64,000 nucleotides of DNA from Chitinophagaceae bacterium (GCA_024508725.1 JANINS010000003.1:1054001-1118000), one strand, 5' to 3'; numbered from the stretch's first letter, positions 50,303 to 59,345 are shown. Translations and numbers: made by a program. The notes: a model not told the origin generated them from the sequence alone.

Positions 50303-50988
50303 TGCAACATTTATTGCTACTTCATGGAGCCATAGGCAGCAGTGCTCAGTTAAAAGAACTGCAGTCAAAGCTTTCAGGTTCTTTTACTGTTCACCTGTTC
50401 GACTTTCCAGGTCATGGTGGAAAGCCTTTGCCAAATAACTTTTCTATAGCTGAATTTGCGGATTCAGTAGCTGCATTTTTACAACAGGAACAACTTTCTG
50501 CTGTTGATGTTTTCGGTTACAGCATGGGTGGTTATGTGGCTTTGTACCTGGCAAAACATCATCCGGCACTGGTGAATAATATTGCAACGCTGGCAACCAA
50601 GTTTGAATGGAATGAAGCGATCGCAGCAAAAGAAGTGAAGATGTTACAGGCTGATGTGATCGAACAAAAGCTTCCATCTTTCGCAGAAACATTGCAGCAA
50701 AGGCATGCTCCGCAGGATTGGAAAAAAGTGCTGCATAAAACGGCTGAGATGTTATTGCAGATGGGAAAAGACAATCCGCTTAAGTTGGATTATCACAACA
50801 TTCAGCATCAAACCCTCATCATGTTAGGCGATAAAGACAAGATGGTGAGTCTCGAAGAAACGGAAGCTGTTTCAAAAGCACTTTCCAATGCAGAGTTTAA
50901 ATTGCTTACAGATACACCACATCCCATTGAACAGGTGAATACAACTATCTTAGCCGAACTGCTTACTTCATTTTTTAAGAGATCATGA
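50302..50988 (+). CDS. alpha/beta hydrolase
   Basis: 228 aa. Nucleophile elbow GYSMGG (Ser about 75), an oxyanion HG near the N-terminus (LLHGAIGS), Asp in LGDKDKMV and His in DTPHPIEQ. MenH/YfbB-like size and layout, but the substrate cannot be assigned. Coupled to both neighbours (TGATG upstream, ATGA downstream), so the three genes probably act in one process. Confidence 0.88.
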   Translation: MQHLLLLHGAIGSSAQLKELQSKLSGSFTVHLFDFPGHGGKPLPNNFSIAEFADSVAAFLQQEQLSAVDVFGYSMGGYVALYLAKHHPALVNNIATLATKFEWNEAIAAKEVKMLQADVIEQKLPSFAETLQQRHAPQDWKKVLHKTAEMLLQMGKDNPLKLDYHNIQHQTLIMLGDKDKMVSLEETEAVSKALSNAEFKLLTDTPHPIEQVNTTILAELLTSFFKRS

Positions 50989-51875
50989 GAATCGATATAT
51001 CATCACTCACTCCTGTACAGAAACAAGCCTGGTTGCAACATGCCATTGCACCACGACCTATTTGTTTTGCCAGCACAATAGATAAAGATGGAAGCGTGAA
51101 CCTGAGTCCGTTTAGTTTCTTCAATATGTTTTCTTCTAATCCACCTGTTGTGATCTTTTCTCCTTCGAGAAGAGTAAGAGACAACACTACCAAACACACA
51201 TTACAAAATGTGCTGGAAGTTGCTGAAGTGGTGATCAACATTTGTGATTACGACATGGTGCAACAGGTAAGCTTAGCAAGTTGTGAGTACCCGAAAGGGA
51301 CAGATGAATTTACCAAAGCAGGCTTTACGAAAGAAGCAGCATCTGTTGTAAAACCTCCCATGGTGAAAGAAGCCAAAGTAAAGTTCGAGTGTAAAGTAAA
51401 AGAAGTAAAAAGCCTGGGTGAAGAAGGTGGTGCCGGACAGTTAGTGATTGCAGAAGTTTTGGTAATGCATGTTGATGACAGCATATTGAATGCAGAAGGC
51501 ACAATGATCGATCAAACCAAACTGCATCACATTGCAAGGCTTGGCGGCGATTGGTATTGTAAAGTAGATGCTTCCAACCTTTTTATTGTTGAGAAACCCA
51601 ATGTAAAACTGGGTATTGGTGTAGATGCTTTGCCGGCAAGCATTCGCAGCAGTAAAATATTAACGGGCAACAATCTTGGTCAACTGGCGAATGTGCACGA
51701 GATGCCTCTAGTTGAACCTTCGTTTGAAGATGAAAAGTTGAAGAACATTTTCCAATATTACTCAGTAAGTCCTGCAGAGATGGAGAAAGAGATACATCTT
51801 TATGCAAAACAGTTACTCGATAAAGGCAATGTTACTGCTGCATGGCAGGTGTTACTGGCTGCAGATAATGTTTAA
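50985..51875 (+). CDS. flavin reductase family protein (FMN-binding split barrel)
   Basis: 296 aa. Flavin_Reduct domain (about 10-190): APRPICFASTIDKDGSVNLSPFS, shown here in part as PICFASTIDKDG, with FFNMFSSNPPVVIF. A C-terminal extension of about 90 residues is typical of the Bacteroidota form. Binds FMN; probably supplies reduced flavin or reduces an unknown substrate. Overlaps the hydrolase gene by ATGA and converges on the acetyltransferase gene. Confidence 0.88.
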   Translation: MRIDISSLTPVQKQAWLQHAIAPRPICFASTIDKDGSVNLSPFSFFNMFSSNPPVVIFSPSRRVRDNTTKHTLQNVLEVAEVVINICDYDMVQQVSLASCEYPKGTDEFTKAGFTKEAASVVKPPMVKEAKVKFECKVKEVKSLGEEGGAGQLVIAEVLVMHVDDSILNAEGTMIDQTKLHHIARLGGDWYCKVDASNLFIVEKPNVKLGIGVDALPASIRSSKILTGNNLGQLANVHEMPLVEPSFEDEKLKNIFQYYSVSPAEMEKEIHLYAKQLLDKGNVTAAWQVLLAADNV

Positions 51876-52375
51876 GCAAGCAACGTCCAGTGTTCCAGTT
51901 CGGGAGTTGACTTTTCTGCGTCTTTACTAAAGCCGAATTTTTTTACTACAGCAAATGATCTTTCATTACCTGGTTCGATGCATGCATCAATTCTTTTGAG
52001 GCCAAGCTGTTGTTTGCCGAAGTTCAACACTGCTGTTACGGCTTCCTGCATAATACCTTTTTGTTGATGAGCCGATAACAACTCATAACCCAGTTCAGCG
52101 GTATGTCTTTCAGGATTGTAATTCATGAACATCACTGTACCTGCCAGTTTTTGATCGGGTTTAATGGTGATGACCCATAAATACACCTGCTCGCTGTTTA
52201 CTTTTTCCATAATGCTGGTGATGTAAGCATTGGCATCGTTGATAGACGTTGCCAATGGCCGGTCTATGTAACGATTGTGTTCAGGATCGCAGCGGAGTTG
52301 AAATACTTCTGCTGCATCGTTCAGGTTAAGTTGCCTCAACTGAAGCCTTTCTGTTTCTAAAGTTGGGAAATGCAT
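51872..52375 (-). CDS. GNAT family N-acetyltransferase (RimJ/RimL-like)
   Basis: 167 aa. Begins TERLQLRQLNLNDA; acetyl-CoA loop region ELLSAHQQKGIMQEAV; closing ERSFAVVKKFGFS. Ribosomal-protein-type acetyltransferase fold; substrate unknown. Convergent overlap of the two stop codons with the flavin reductase gene. Confidence 0.88.
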   Translation of the reverse strand: MHFPTLETERLQLRQLNLNDAAEVFQLRCDPEHNRYIDRPLATSINDANAYITSIMEKVNSEQVYLWVITIKPDQKLAGTVMFMNYNPERHTAELGYELLSAHQQKGIMQEAVTAVLNFGKQQLGLKRIDACIEPGNERSFAVVKKFGFSKDAEKSTPELEHWTLLA

Positions 52376-52430
52376 TGCAGCATGAAGATAAAGTTTTACT
52401 GCTGCTTTCGGCTCATTAGCGAACAGAATG

Positions 52431-52470
52431 TTGAAGAGTGCGACGCAACCAAAGCAGCATCAATGAACAG
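52431..52470 (-). repeat. dispersed TTGYGWCRC repeat, copy 13
   Basis: Minus strand GATGCTGCTTTGG then TTGCGTCGCACTCTTCAAC; the GCTTT-n-GTTGCGTCGCACTCTT block equals copy 7. Confidence 0.65.
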
Positions 52471-52533
52471 AACGATCGCTCCAAAAAATAGTGTATCAAT
52501 GGCACTCATTTCGTGGTAGGTATAATAAAAAAT

Positions 52534-53040
52534 ATGGGCGATACGAAACATCTTTCTGGCAGCGAAGGCATCCGGAAAATCAAAGACCTGGTTAAAGAGA
52601 TCGATTTCTGCATGTTCTGTACCCAGTTAACCGATGCTCCTTTTTCTACAAGACCTATGAGTACACGGGATGTGGATGATGAGGGCAACATCTGGTTTTT
52701 TAGCAGGGCAGACAGTAACAAGAATTTCGAGATAAAGCAAGACGACCAGGTGCAATTATTATATGCAAAGCCTGGTAGCAGTGAGTTTTTGTCGATCTAT
52801 GGTCATGCAGACGTGATCAAAGACCGGAAGAAAGCGGAAGAACTATGGAGTGCATGGGCGAAAACATGGTTTAATGAAGGTGTGGATGATCCTGAACTCA
52901 CCATTATAAGGGTAAGGCCAGAAAGCGGCTATTACTGGGACACTAAACATAATAGAATGGTGTCGCTTTTAAAGATTGTTGCCGGAGCGATCACGGGAGA
53001 ACAAAAAGATGATGGAATAGAAGGCAAAGTGAATGTATAG
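52534..53040 (+). CDS. pyridoxamine 5'-phosphate oxidase family (general stress protein 26-like)
   Basis: 168 aa from ATG 52534. Split-barrel flavin-binding fold: IDFCMFCTQLTDAPFSTRPM (here shown as FCMFCTQL), DDEGNIWFFSRADS, and the AWAKTWFNEG helix typical of general stress protein 26. Binds FMN or F420-like cofactor; the true substrate is unknown. Confidence 0.88.
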   Translation: MGDTKHLSGSEGIRKIKDLVKEIDFCMFCTQLTDAPFSTRPMSTRDVDDEGNIWFFSRADSNKNFEIKQDDQVQLLYAKPGSSEFLSIYGHADVIKDRKKAEELWSAWAKTWFNEGVDDPELTIIRVRPESGYYWDTKHNRMVSLLKIVAGAITGEQKDDGIEGKVNV

Positions 53041-53090
53041 TGCTCTTATAATACATATCCCCAATTAATTTGCTGCGATAAAAATCAGGA

Positions 53091-54215
53091 TCATCTTTCC
53101 AGGACCATAGCTGATTTTTTTCGCCTTCTCTTCGAAATTATCTTTGGATCAGAGAGATTCTCTACAAGGAAATTTTTAAAATCCTGCCAGGAAGTTTTCT
53201 GGATGTATTGTTTGATGTATTGTTTATCGATGGGCTTTAAATGCTTGTCAGCATCCTGTAACATGTCTGCCAGTTCATCGAATGAGTTGTATGTGTAGAT
53301 GAGTCCTTTTTCTCCCAGCTCTTTAAAAGCACCGAGGTTAGGGCCAATGATGGTTTTGCCGTAAGATAATGTTTTACATAGAGCACCAGAGCTTAACACA
53401 GATGCAGATTGATAGCAGAACAACACATACTTACTTCTGCTGAACAGATCAATAAGTGCTTCTTCATCCTGCACTTTATTGATGAGTTCAATGTTTGATC
53501 TATGGAACTGCAACACTTCAGTATAAAACTCAAGTGAGCTGAACCTGCCGGCAACAAGAATTTTCTGATCGTTCAGTTTATCAGAATTGTAATTGAACCG
53601 GGCAAAATCCATGATGCCTTTATATGGACTTACAGATCCCCACACAAGCAGGTCATAGTCTGTAGTAGATTGTTCTTTCAGCAGTTCAGTTTCTTCTACA
53701 GGATGATCGAAGACCTTAAGAGAACGTACCTGGTGTTTGATAGACAATTGTTGAGAATGACAGAAGCTTACATCAGCAAATCGCATCATTATTTTTCGAA
53801 TGATCTTCTTCAATTTAAAATTCTTCTTTGAATGCGATACATCATTATGGATAAACCAGGCAATGCGAATGCCTGTCAACTTACAGGTGAGTAAAAGCAG
53901 GAAAAGCAAGGGCACTTGCAGGTAGCCGAATCGTTTGTCAACAACGTCTTCGATCCAGTTAAGGTAAATGATGTTGCATTTTGGAAGCTTCAGTATGATG
54001 TCGAGAATGCCAAGGCGTGTTGGTTGATTCACTACCTCAAATGCTTCTTCCAGGTATTGTTTTACCCGGAGAATATAATCGTTACTGCCCTCTTTATAAG
54101 TATAAGGCGTAATAGGATACACATATATCCCCTGTCTTTTTGAACTTACATTGGTAAGTCCTGGAAAAGAATGTTTGCGATTAATCCGGAGTATAGCCGG
54201 AGCATGAAACTTCAT
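53091..54215 (-). CDS. GT-B type glycosyltransferase
   Basis: 374 aa. Two Rossmann-like halves; the first contains a hydrophobic membrane-associating patch (LQVPLLFLLLLTCKLTGIRI, about 100-120) and an IAWFIHNDVSHS segment. The second has the donor-site region SASVLSSGALCKTLSYGKTI and GPNLGAFKEL typical of GT4-like enzymes. Probably adds a sugar to a surface glycan. No other glycan gene is adjacent, so the pathway is unknown. Confidence 0.82.
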   Translation of the reverse strand: MKFHAPAILRINRKHSFPGLTNVSSKRQGIYVYPITPYTYKEGSNDYILRVKQYLEEAFEVVNQPTRLGILDIILKLPKCNIIYLNWIEDVVDKRFGYLQVPLLFLLLLTCKLTGIRIAWFIHNDVSHSKKNFKLKKIIRKIMMRFADVSFCHSQQLSIKHQVRSLKVFDHPVEETELLKEQSTTDYDLLVWGSVSPYKGIMDFARFNYNSDKLNDQKILVAGRFSSLEFYTEVLQFHRSNIELINKVQDEEALIDLFSRSKYVLFCYQSASVLSSGALCKTLSYGKTIIGPNLGAFKELGEKGLIYTYNSFDELADMLQDADKHLKPIDKQYIKQYIQKTSWQDFKNFLVENLSDPKIISKRRRKKSAMVLER

Positions 54216-54355
54216 ATGGTTGCACTGGATTAAATAGAAACACCGGTACTTATGTGCCGGAGGCTATAAATCCTGCAAAGACGCTGCCGAAATGTTAAGA
54301 CTACCTGAAAGAAAGTCTGGTAACAGCTTCGTGTATGGATGAGACCGATTTAAAA

Positions 54356-54775
54356 TTATAAGCAATATGTAAATCTCGATCTGAGATGAGATACAATATC
54401 AGATGCGATCTGTTTGTAATCGTTGAAACGAACAGGCTTTCGAATGAATAGTTTACAGCCTAATGTATCACAGGCTATTTCATCTTCTTTTCTAAGAGAA
54501 GCGGTGAGTACTGCAACCGGAATCTGCTTATAATCAGGATCGGTATGCATTTCTCTGAGCACTTCAAGCCCGTTTTTCAAAGGCATATTCAGATCCAGGA
54601 TGATCATTTCAGGTAGAGATTTCTCTGCTTTGCATTTCGAAAGTTGTTTCAGAAGCTCTACTCCGTTTTGATAATGCTCAATATCACCTCCAAATGAATT
54701 TGCCTGGAGTGCCTGGCGCATAAATTCTGCATCCTCGCTATCATCTTCAGTTATCATCACAGTGCACTTTTTCAT
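54356..54775 (-). CDS. single-domain response regulator
   Basis: 139 aa from ATG 54775. Receiver domain only: acidic pocket TEDDSED, phospho-acceptor Asp in IILDLNMPLKNG (about residue 65), the conserved Thr/Ser in AVLTAS and Lys in FIRKPV. This is the Rcp1-like type that partners with histidine kinases without a DNA-binding output. Divergently placed 101 bp from the RsbQ-like gene and its coupled kinase, its likely partner. Confidence 0.92.
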   Translation of the reverse strand: MKKCTVMITEDDSEDAEFMRQALQANSFGGDIEHYQNGVELLKQLSKCKAEKSLPEMIILDLNMPLKNGLEVLREMHTDPDYKQIPVAVLTASLRKEDEIACDTLGCKLFIRKPVRFNDYKQIASDIVSHLRSRFTYCL

Positions 54776-54820
54776 TATCTGGAAAGGTTTTGTATAATAT
54801 TTGTTGCAAATAGCAGGCTG

Positions 54821-54828
54821 CAAATATA
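54821..54828 (-). promoter_or_regulatory. -7 promoter box of the response regulator
   Basis: TATATTTG on the minus strand matches TAnnTTTG, 45 bases before the ATG at 54775. Confidence 0.4.
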
Positions 54829-54876
54829 ACAGCATAATAATTTTATTTAATATTTACTCTATAAACCGGCTAACTG

Positions 54877-55692
54877 ATGGATCTTGGAATTTTTAAAAGA
54901 AATAATATCAATGTAACAGGCAGGGGATCAACACCTATGGTATTTGCTCATGGCTTTGGTTGTGATCAGAATATGTGGCGATATGTATATCCCGCTTTTG
55001 AGAAAGATCACAAGATTGTACTCTTCGATTATGTAGGATCAGGGAAATCTGACCTCACTGCATATAATCCTGAGCGTTATGCTGACCTGAATGGCTATGT
55101 AGAAGATGTATTGGATGTTTGTAAAGCCACTCATTCAAAAGGATGTGTGTTCGTTGGTCATTCTGTTAGTGCGATCATCGGAATCCTTGCATCTTTAAAA
55201 GAGCCGGAATATTTCAGCAAGCTGATATTGGTAGGTCCTTCACCAAGATACCTCAACGATCTGCCGGATTATATAGGTGGATTTGAAAGAAAAGATATTG
55301 AAGAGATGCTCCTGACCATGGAGAGCAATTACATCGGCTGGGCAAATTACTTAGCTCCTGCGATCATGAAAAATGATGAAAGACCGGAGCTTTCAGGAGA
55401 ACTAGCGGATAGTTTTTGTTCAACCGATCCGGTTATTGCACGGCGATTTGCCGAAGCCACATTCTTTTCTGATAACAGGCAGGATCTTAAGAAAGTAAAA
55501 CATCCTTCACTGATCCTTCAGTGTTCGCAAGACATTATTGCACCCAATGCTGTTGGTGAGTATATGAAAGCCAATATGCCCAACAGTACATTGAAAGTAA
55601 TGAAAGCAACAGGTCATTGCCCACATATGAGTGCACCTGTAGAAACCATAGAAGTGATCAGGGAATATCTTGAAGATGTAAATCTTAATTAA
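54877..55692 (+). CDS. RsbQ-like alpha/beta hydrolase
   Basis: 271 aa. Closely resembles Bacillus RsbQ throughout: FAHGFGCDQNMWR, LFDYVGSGKSDLTAYNPERY, LVGPSPRYLNDLPDYIGGFE and FCSTDPVIARRFAEA (each shown only in part). Triad: Ser in VGHSVSA (about 97), Asp in CSQDIIAP, His in GHCPHMS. RsbQ handles a small hydrophobic ligand that acts on a PAS protein; plant KAI2/D14 receptors share this fold. Its stop overlaps the PAS kinase start (TAATG), so the pair is made together. Confidence 0.93.
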   Translation: MDLGIFKRNNINVTGRGSTPMVFAHGFGCDQNMWRYVYPAFEKDHKIVLFDYVGSGKSDLTAYNPERYADLNGYVEDVLDVCKATHSKGCVFVGHSVSAIIGILASLKEPEYFSKLILVGPSPRYLNDLPDYIGGFERKDIEEMLLTMESNYIGWANYLAPAIMKNDERPELSGELADSFCSTDPVIARRFAEATFFSDNRQDLKKVKHPSLILQCSQDIIAPNAVGEYMKANMPNSTLKVMKATGHCPHMSAPVETIEVIREYLEDVNLN

Positions 55693-56897
55693 TGATCGTA
55701 GAAGTAGCAACGACAGCAACGATCAATACAGATACATTACCCTGTGGGATAGTTTGTATTAATGATGATGGAAAGATCATTTCTGTAAACAGTTACATCT
55801 GTTGGTTGCTGGGATATTCAAAAAACGAACTGGAAGAAGCACAGGTTGAGATGATGCTTACAGTTTCGGCAAGAATATTCTATCAAACACATTTTTATCC
55901 GCTGGTTAAGCTTCATAATAAAGCTGAAGAAGTTTTCTTTTCACTAAGATCGAAAGACGGTGATCATGTTCCGGTTATCGGATATGCCAACAGATCGGGA
56001 GATTATATATGTTGTGTGTTTGTTCCCGTAAGGCAAAGAAGAAAATATGAAGAAGAAATACTGCAGGCAAAAAAAGTTGCAGAGGCTGCGGTAGAAAAAA
56101 ATGATGCACTTATTGCCTTGAAAGATCAGGCAGAGTTGCAGTTGGCAGAATCAGAAAGGCAATTGTCTTTGCTACGCAGGTTCAACCAGGAATATGTGGA
56201 GCTGAACAGGATCATCTCCCACGATCTGCATGAACCAATCCGAAAACTGATGGTTCATATTGATATTTTATTGGCTGATAAAGGATCGAACCAGGAAAAG
56301 TTGGAAGCCAGCTTTCGAAAAATGATGCAGTTCTGCAACAGGTTAAGGCATCTCACTATCTCTTTACAACAATACGTTGCGGTTGATCTTATAACAGAAC
56401 CGTTAACTACTATAGATCTAAAGACAATCGTTGAAAAAGTATTTGATGTTGTTGCAAACGAAGAACGTTATCCTGAAGCTGTGATCGATATTGATGAGAT
56501 GCCGGAGATCGAAGGATATCATTCTCAGCTGGAGCGTTTATTTAGCGAGATCATCAGTAACAGTTTTAAGTTCAGAAGAGAAGATCTGCCACTTAAAATA
56601 ACAGTAAGCAGTACTGAGTTTAGTAATAACATTTATAAAGAGCTGAAAGATAAATACAGGTACATCAGCTTTGTTCGCATTGATGTTGAAGATAATGGCA
56701 GCGGATTTCCGGCAGAGTATGATCAATATATATTCGAGTTGTTCAAACGCATACGGCTCGATAAAGAAGGTGCAGGTTTTGGTCTTGCACTTTGTAAAAA
56801 AATTGTAGAAAGACATAAAGGCAGCATCTCTGCAAAGTCTTCTAACGGAAAAACAATCTTCTCTATTTTATTACCGGTTAAGCAGAGCAGTTTTTAG
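55692..56897 (+). CDS. PAS domain sensor histidine kinase
   Basis: 401 aa. N-terminal PAS (about 10-120: GIVCINDDGKIISVNSYICW in part, LLGYSKNELEE), a coiled-coil linker (about 122-170), then HisKA with phospho-acceptor His in ISHDLHEPIRKL (about 178) and HATPase_c with N box ISNSFKFR, G1 DNGSGF and G2 GAGFGLALCK. No membrane helix, so a soluble sensor. Translationally coupled to the RsbQ-like hydrolase; the usual partner of RsbQ is the PAS phosphatase RsbP, here replaced by a kinase output. Confidence 0.93.
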   Translation: MIVEVATTATINTDTLPCGIVCINDDGKIISVNSYICWLLGYSKNELEEAQVEMMLTVSARIFYQTHFYPLVKLHNKAEEVFFSLRSKDGDHVPVIGYANRSGDYICCVFVPVRQRRKYEEEILQAKKVAEAAVEKNDALIALKDQAELQLAESERQLSLLRRFNQEYVELNRIISHDLHEPIRKLMVHIDILLADKGSNQEKLEASFRKMMQFCNRLRHLTISLQQYVAVDLITEPLTTIDLKTIVEKVFDVVANEERYPEAVIDIDEMPEIEGYHSQLERLFSEIISNSFKFRREDLPLKITVSSTEFSNNIYKELKDKYRYISFVRIDVEDNGSGFPAEYDQYIFELFKRIRLDKEGAGFGLALCKKIVERHKGSISAKSSNGKTIFSILLPVKQSSF

Positions 56898-56912
56898 CTT
56901 TCAGCTGAAAAT

Positions 56913-56934
56913 AAAAAACCCTGCAAACGCAGGG
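56913..56934 (-). terminator. intrinsic terminator of the TlpA-like gene
   Basis: CCCTGC-AAAC-GCAGGG; on the minus strand it is followed by T6. A TTTCAGCTGAAA palindrome just upstream may serve the kinase gene on the plus strand. Confidence 0.85.
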
Positions 56935-56959
56935 CTTATCAAAAAATAGATTGATCTGG

Positions 56960-58084
56960 TTATTGTATTACTTCTGCAAGTTTGTTGGCAAGATCTTCAC
57001 CTCTTAGATCGGTAGCGATGATCTTACCGTTAGGATCCATCAAAAAGTTCCTTGGTATTGCATTGATGCCATAAAGTTTTGCTACAGCATTGCTGAAGTA
57101 TTTAAAGTCGGATACATGTGTCCATGTAAGTCCGTCTTTATGGATAGCTTTCATCCAGTTCTCGTTGGCTCCTTCTCTTTCCAGTGCAACGCCCAGCACC
57201 GTAAAATTTTTGTCTTTGTATTTGTTGAACATCGCAACAACATTTGGATTTTCCCGGCGACATGGCCCACACCAGCTTGCCCAGAAATCAACCAAAACAT
57301 ATTTGCCTTTGAAAGACGAGAGTGATACAGGTTTACCCAAAGTGTCGTTTTGTGTAAAATCGGTGGCTGTCATACCTACTCTTAATCTTTTGGCGCCTTC
57401 CAGTTTCTCCAGGAAATCTTTACCACCATATGTGCTTTTAAGTTCAGCAGATAGCATGTTATATAAAGGTTCCACTTTTACTGGATCCATCATATATCCA
57501 GCATAGGTGTTGAGTGCATATACTGCCATGGGAGAAGATGGATTGTTTTTAATAAAAGAAAAATAAACCTGTTCTCTCATTACTTCGTCGAGAGAATCGA
57601 TTCTTTTCTCGATTGCTTCTTTAACTGATTTGTCTGTTGCAGCGCTGTACTCGTTGTACAATTCTTTCATCTGGGGATCGAATGCTTTTTCTGCTGCTTT
57701 AAAATGATCATACTGTTCATGAGCCTTTGAGCCTTTTACTGTACGATTGGAAAAAGAGTCGGTACTGGTGATAGATATTTCTCCATTTTCTAGAAATACA
57801 GAGAAATTATCTCTGCCTGATCTTAGCTTTTTATTCAGGCTATCTACTACATATTGAAGACTGAAATAACCCAACTTCGGCTCAGTAAGTTCACCTTTAA
57901 ATTCATATTTGCCATTTTTTACTATCGCACTGTCTTTTATTAATGTTCCATCAACAGAGTATTGCAAACGAACCAGTTTAACATCGGACTGTACTTTAGA
58001 AACATCACCTTTTATTTTAAATGATTTCTGTGCATTTGCTGTAACGATCAATAACAATGCAGCAGCTAAGTGGAATATTTTCAT
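56960..58084 (-). CDS. TlpA-like thiol-disulfide oxidoreductase with DUF4369 domain
   Basis: 374 aa. Signal peptide (ends TANAQ), an N-terminal DUF4369 beta-sandwich (about 20-120), a helical linker, then an AhpC/TSA-thioredoxin domain with active site WASWCGPCRREN (Cys pair about residues 271/274) and the cis-Pro region INAIPRNFL. Periplasmic reductant or cytochrome-maturation-type function; the true partner is unknown. Confidence 0.92.
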   Translation of the reverse strand: MKIFHLAAALLLIVTANAQKSFKIKGDVSKVQSDVKLVRLQYSVDGTLIKDSAIVKNGKYEFKGELTEPKLGYFSLQYVVDSLNKKLRSGRDNFSVFLENGEISITSTDSFSNRTVKGSKAHEQYDHFKAAEKAFDPQMKELYNEYSAATDKSVKEAIEKRIDSLDEVMREQVYFSFIKNNPSSPMAVYALNTYAGYMMDPVKVEPLYNMLSAELKSTYGGKDFLEKLEGAKRLRVGMTATDFTQNDTLGKPVSLSSFKGKYVLVDFWASWCGPCRRENPNVVAMFNKYKDKNFTVLGVALEREGANENWMKAIHKDGLTWTHVSDFKYFSNAVAKLYGINAIPRNFLMDPNGKIIATDLRGEDLANKLAEVIQ

Positions 58085-58225
58085 GAAAGATATTTCAGCA
58101 AAAATATTGAATCGATCATTCAGGATTATGAAAGCTCATGCCGGAAGGTTGTTAATACTGAGGAAAGGTTGTTGTATCCGTTAAATTGATTCCCGAGCCG
58201 CTTAAAAGTTTCCTTATTTATCGGC

Positions 58226-58438
58226 TCAGGTTTTTTCCTGCATCAGTTCAGCCAGACGTTTCTGCTCCCAAAGCGGTATATCGAACTTGAGCAAGCATTT
58301 CCATGCACTATCTGAAATAGCATTTCCAGGTACGTATTTTTCGCTGCTGCCCTCATACAAGAAACGTCCCTGTTTATCACGATACTTATCGATCACCAGG
58401 TCTGGGTCGTTTAATATTCGTTCAATAAAGATGGCCAT
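58226..58438 (-). CDS. hypothetical 70-residue protein
   Basis: 70 aa, charged and soluble (MAIFIERILNDPDLVIDKYR in part), with no cysteine pair or membrane helix; a single Cys (WKCLLKF). No family recognised. Good codon use and an isolated position between the TlpA-like gene and the small membrane protein support a real gene; function unknown. Confidence 0.55.
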   Translation of the reverse strand: MAIFIERILNDPDLVIDKYRDKQGRFLYEGSSEKYVPGNAISDSAWKCLLKFDIPLWEQKRLAELMQEKT

Positions 58439-58589
58439 AGGTTAGCTTGCCTGCAATATCTAAATACGTAAAATATACAGCACATAGTATGTATGCAAGA
58501 ACTAACAGGTCTGTACATACTATTTAATCAATTCTTAAAGGCAGATTGCTTGCAAAACTCTTCTCTAAAACGTATAATAGCATTTGTAT

Positions 58590-58606
58590 ATATACCCCGG
58601 GTATAT
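58590..58606. promoter_or_regulatory. 17-bp perfect palindrome, possible operator
   Basis: ATATACCC-C-GGGTATAT with a single central base, followed by a T7 run. It lies 24 bases before the small membrane protein ATG at 58631. The loop is too small for a good hairpin unless the inner pairs open, so an operator is as likely as a terminator. Confidence 0.45.
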
Positions 58607-58630
58607 TTTTTTAACACCAAAGACTAACTT

Positions 58631-58747
58631 ATGAACCAGTACTTAACTTTTATGGCGATCCTCGCCATGGCACTTTGTATTTACGGTATCTATTATTTCA
58701 GAGAAAGAAGAAGAATTAAAAAAGCCTACCGTTTCGGCGGACTTTGA
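58631..58747 (+). CDS. 38-residue single-pass membrane protein
   Basis: ATG at 58631 opens a 38-codon frame with one hydrophobic helix (FMAILAMALCIYGIYYF, about residues 7-23) followed by a strongly basic tail (RERRRIKKAYR). This is a textbook small membrane protein with a positive-inside C-terminus. A palindrome sits just upstream. Too short for a family assignment; function unknown. Confidence 0.6.
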   Translation: MNQYLTFMAILAMALCIYGIYYFRERRRIKKAYRFGGL

Positions 58748-58864
58748 TCAGTTAACGATACTATTCAATAGCTACTGATGGAATATACATTCTGTCAAGG
58801 CAGTTATTGTCTTTTTACTAAGCTATAATTCCAGAACACAGTACAAGTCCATCAGCAGTTTTAA

Positions 58865-59239
58865 CTATACCCACCTGCTTATGGCTTCTGCAGTATCGGC
58901 TGGATTGGTATTGAAAATGATCTTTGCCTCAGGTGCAAACTCATGAACGGTATTAATGATCTTTTCGAATAAGATAAAATTCGAAGGAGGCAATCTTATA
59001 CCTGCACCTATCACAATGCCATCGAATTGTTTTTGCTTCAGCAATGTGGCGAGTGATTCCTGTTCCAGTACACCGGTGTCGATAAGATACATATCCGGAT
59101 CATAGCCAAGGCCCCGTAGCTTTTCTCTTTCAGCATTCAAACCAGCTTCAACTTTTTCTGCGGTAAGTCCTGGTGCAAAACCAGGTAAAGAAAAATCGAT
59201 CGTGTAAGGATTCATACCCACGATAAGCACTTTTTTCAT
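58865..59239 (-). CDS. hypothetical Rossmann-like protein
   Basis: 124 aa. Starts KKVLIVGMNPYTIDFS, alternating strands and helices (FDGIVIGAGIRLPP) as in flavodoxin- or receiver-like folds, but with no catalytic motif recognised. No named family. Stand-alone gene with the T9SS protein divergently placed. Function unknown. Confidence 0.65.
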   Translation of the reverse strand: MKKVLIVGMNPYTIDFSLPGFAPGLTAEKVEAGLNAEREKLRGLGYDPDMYLIDTGVLEQESLATLLKQKQFDGIVIGAGIRLPPSNFILFEKIINTVHEFAPEAKIIFNTNPADTAEAISRWV

Positions 59240-59345
59240 GGGAAGTAGTTTTGATTGACCCTCAAGTTACTACACCATCAGCAAACAATTAGCGTAGATC
59301 AGCAATGATTTAAGATAACATTACGTCTGCCTCTGCTTATTCAGG

